Assembly: GCA_036009625.1 (NCBI GenBank)
Contig: DASYLJ010000114.1
Location: 1-9,483, forward strand
Reading direction: 5' to 3'
Length of the DNA: 9,483 nucleotides
DNA from: DASYLJ01 sp036009625
GTDB lineage: Bacteria > Desulfobacterota > Binatia > DP-6
Below, one piece after another: positions 7,700 through 9,483 of the stretch. Every line of letters starts with the position of its first letter. The stretch's first letter is position 1. Position numbers and translations under genes: made by a program. The notes under the pieces are model-generated. The model did no database searches. It worked only from the letters and a program-made list of their open reading frames with translations, and had not been told where the DNA came from.

Positions 7700-9483
7700 T
7701 CAGGCGGCCGTCCAGGTCCAGTCCCGTACTTCTGGCATGTCTTCGAGGTGCTCGCACACCCAGCGCTCGTGCCGGGCCAGAGCATCGTCACAGAGCGCTA
7801 CCAGCGCCTGCCCCGCCGCCCCCAGATCCGGCACCCGCCGGACCACCTCTTTGCAGAGATGGTAGCGGCTCATCCCGTTCCGCACGACCATGTCGAAGGG
7901 CGTGGTCGTCGTGCCCTCCTCGTTGAAGCCGCGGACGTGGAAGCGGTCGGTGTCCGGGCGCCCGTGCACCACCTGGTGGATGGCGCCCTGGTAGCCGTGG
8001 AAGGCGAAGATCACGGGGCGGTCGCGCGTGAAGAGGGCGTCGAAATCGCCCTCCGGCATGCCGTGCGGATGCCGGTCGGGCGGTGACAGCACCATCAGAT
8101 CGACCACGTTCACCATCCGGACCTTGAGCCCCGGCAGGTGGCGGCGGAGGAGCCAGACGGCCGCGATCGTCTCGAGCGTCGGCACGTCGCCAGCGGAGCC
8201 CATGACCACGTCCGGCAGGCCGTCGCCGTCACTGCTGGCCCAGGCCCAGCGTGACGCCCCGCGCGCGCAGTGCTCGCGCGCCGCCGCCATGTCGAGCCAC
8301 TGCAGCTGCGGCTGCTTGTCGATGACGATCAGGTTCACGTAGTCGCGACTGCGGAAACAGTGGTCGGCGACCGACAGCAGCGTGTTGGCGTCCGGCGGCA
8401 GATAGATGCGCGCGACCGTGCCCTTCTTCGAGAGGACCGTGTCGATGAGCCCGGGCCCCTGGTGGCTGAAGCCGTTGTGGTCGTTCCGCCAGCAGGTGGA
8501 CGTGAGCAGCACGTTGAACGACGAGATCGGCGCCCGCCACTCGAGCTTCACACCCTCCTCCAGCCACTTCGCGTGCTGGATGGTCATCGACGCCGACACC
8601 ATCGCGAACGCCTCGTAGGTGGCGAACAGCCCGTGGCGACCCGTCAGCAGGTAGCCCTCGAGCCAGCCGTGGCAGTTGTGCTCGCTCAGCACCTCCATGA
8701 CGCGGCCGTCGGGCGAGATGTGGTCGTCGGTGTCGAGGTGCGGGCCGACGAAGCAGCGGTTCTCGATCTCGAACACCGCACCGAGTCGATTCGAGCTGGT
8801 CTCGTCCGGGCAGTAGAGGCGGAACGTCGTCGGGTTGCGACGATAGATGTCGCGCATGAACTCGCCGAGGGCGCGCGTCGACTCGAGCAGCTCCACAGCC
8901 GGCGACGGCACCGGGCGCGCGTAGTCGGTGTACGCCGGCAGATCGAGATCGGCGAGCAGACGCCCGCCGTTCGCGTGCGGGTTGGCGCCCATGCGACGGT
9001 CGCCGCGCGGCGCGATCGCCGCGATCTCGGGCACGAGGTGGCCTTGGGCGTCGAACAGCTCCTCGGGCTTGTAACTGCGCATCCACGCTTCGAGCATCGC
9101 CAGGTGCTTCGGGTTCTCGCGCACGTTCGCCAGCGGCACCTGATGCGCACGGAACGTGCCTTCGACCTGCACGCCGTCGACCTCGTGCGGCCCCGTCCAG
9201 CCCTTCGGCGTGCGCAGCACGATCGCCGGCCAGCGCGGCGGCACTGCTGGCGGCGTGTGGCCACGCGCGCCCGCCTGGATGGTCTGGATACGATGCCAGC
9301 ACGCGTCGAGGGTGGCGGCGAAGGCGCCGTGCACCGTCATGGGATCGTCGCCCTCGACGAAGTGCGCCTCGTAGCCGTGGCCCGCGAGCAGATGCGCGAC
9401 GGTCTCGTCGGTCTGACGGCCGAGCACGGTGGGCCCGGCGATCTTCCAGCCGTTCAGGTGCAGGATCGGCAGCACCGCCCCGT
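7700..9483 (-). CDS. xfp: Phosphoketolase (xylulose-5-P/fructose-6-P), 5' end beyond window
   Basis: About 594 C-terminal residues are visible. The family is about 790-825 aa, so roughly the first 200, with the GDG thiamine diphosphate/Mg motif, lie past the right edge. It splits xylulose-5-P with phosphate into acetyl-P and glyceraldehyde-3-P, and often fructose-6-P into acetyl-P and erythrose-4-P. Counting the GTG at 9473-9475 as residue 1, landmarks are LPILHLNGWKIAGPT (2-16), LRTPKGWTGP (87-96), PDETSSNR (223-230) whose Glu225 corresponds to the cofactor-activating glutamate, WLEGYLLTGRHG (271-282), HNGFSHQGPG (333-342) with conserved histidines, and FAFHGYQGAIHQ (490-501). The frame continues upstream as Gly-Ala-Val, so that GTG is an internal valine codon, not the start. 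Substrate preference cannot be read from the sequence. It is the first visible gene of the operon, though others could precede it. Confidence 0.97.
   Translation of the reverse strand, partial: GAVLPILHLNGWKIAGPTVLGRQTDETVAHLLAGHGYEAHFVEGDDPMTVHGAFAATLDACWHRIQTIQAGARGHTPPAVPPRWPAIVLRTPKGWTGPHEVDGVQVEGTFRAHQVPLANVRENPKHLAMLEAWMRSYKPEELFDAQGHLVPEIAAIAPRGDRRMGANPHANGGRLLADLDLPAYTDYARPVPSPAVELLESTRALGEFMRDIYRRNPTTFRLYCPDETSSNRLGAVFEIENRCFVGPHLDTDDHISPDGRVMEVLSEHNCHGWLEGYLLTGRHGLFATYEAFAMVSASMTIQHAKWLEEGVKLEWRAPISSFNVLLTSTCWRNDHNGFSHQGPGLIDTVLSKKGTVARIYLPPDANTLLSVADHCFRSRDYVNLIVIDKQPQLQWLDMAAAREHCARGASRWAWASSDGDGLPDVVMGSAGDVPTLETIAAVWLLRRHLPGLKVRMVNVVDLMVLSPPDRHPHGMPEGDFDALFTRDRPVIFAFHGYQGAIHQVVHGRPDTDRFHVRGFNEEGTTTTPFDMVVRNGMSRYHLCKEVVRRVPDLGAAGQALVALCDDALARHERWVCEHLEDMPEVRDWTWTAA

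Noticed and set aside
6672..7865. 397-codon open frame on the plus strand
   Set aside because: It is antisense to gnd and the xfp 3' end, with low-complexity Arg/Ala/Val/His composition and no motifs.
9473..9475. GTG as the start codon of phosphoketolase
   Set aside because: The frame stays open to the right edge, and the upstream codons read Gly-Ala before this Val, as in the conserved GAVLPILHLNG of the family. The gene is simply cut by the window.

Overview
This window comes from a high-GC bacterium. The lipoprotein signal peptide with a lipobox at its left end points to a diderm (Gram-negative) envelope. I cannot name the lineage from sequence alone; GC-rich deltaproteobacteria-like, Acidobacteriota or Binatota-type genomes would all fit. 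There are no tRNAs, rRNAs, insertion sequences, CRISPR arrays or phage genes. Almost every base is coding.

Layout: positions 36-431 (+) encode a small secreted lipoprotein of unknown function. From 446 to the right edge, all genes lie on the minus strand in one tightly packed block. In transcription order (right to left) these are phosphoketolase (xfp, 5' end off the window), 6-phosphogluconate dehydrogenase (gnd, short form), glucose-6-phosphate dehydrogenase (zwf), ribose-5-phosphate isomerase A (rpiA, GTG start), 6-phosphogluconolactonase (pgl), transaldolase (tal), glucose-6-phosphate isomerase (pgi) and ribulose-phosphate 3-epimerase (rpe). Five of the seven junctions overlap by 1-8 nt, one has a 7-nt gap and one a 26-nt gap, so this is almost certainly one translationally coupled operon. 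Its promoter lies outside the window. The lipoprotein gene converges on rpe with only 14 nt between the two stop codons.

How the genes work together: Pgi feeds fructose-6-P to glucose-6-P. Zwf, Pgl and Gnd oxidise it to ribulose-5-P, CO2 and two reduced nicotinamide cofactors. RpiA and Rpe interconvert the pentose phosphates. Xfp cleaves xylulose-5-P (and commonly fructose-6-P) phosphorolytically to acetyl-phosphate plus glyceraldehyde-3-P (or erythrose-4-P), and Tal links erythrose-4-P and fructose-6-P to sedoheptulose-7-P and glyceraldehyde-3-P. No transketolase is visible. If Xfp also accepts sedoheptulose-7-P, the visible enzymes alone could close a cycle turning hexose phosphates into acetyl-phosphate and triose phosphate. 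The individual enzymes are all well-known families. What deserves attention is their clustering, the absence of transketolase, and a possible NAD/NADP split between Gnd and Zwf.
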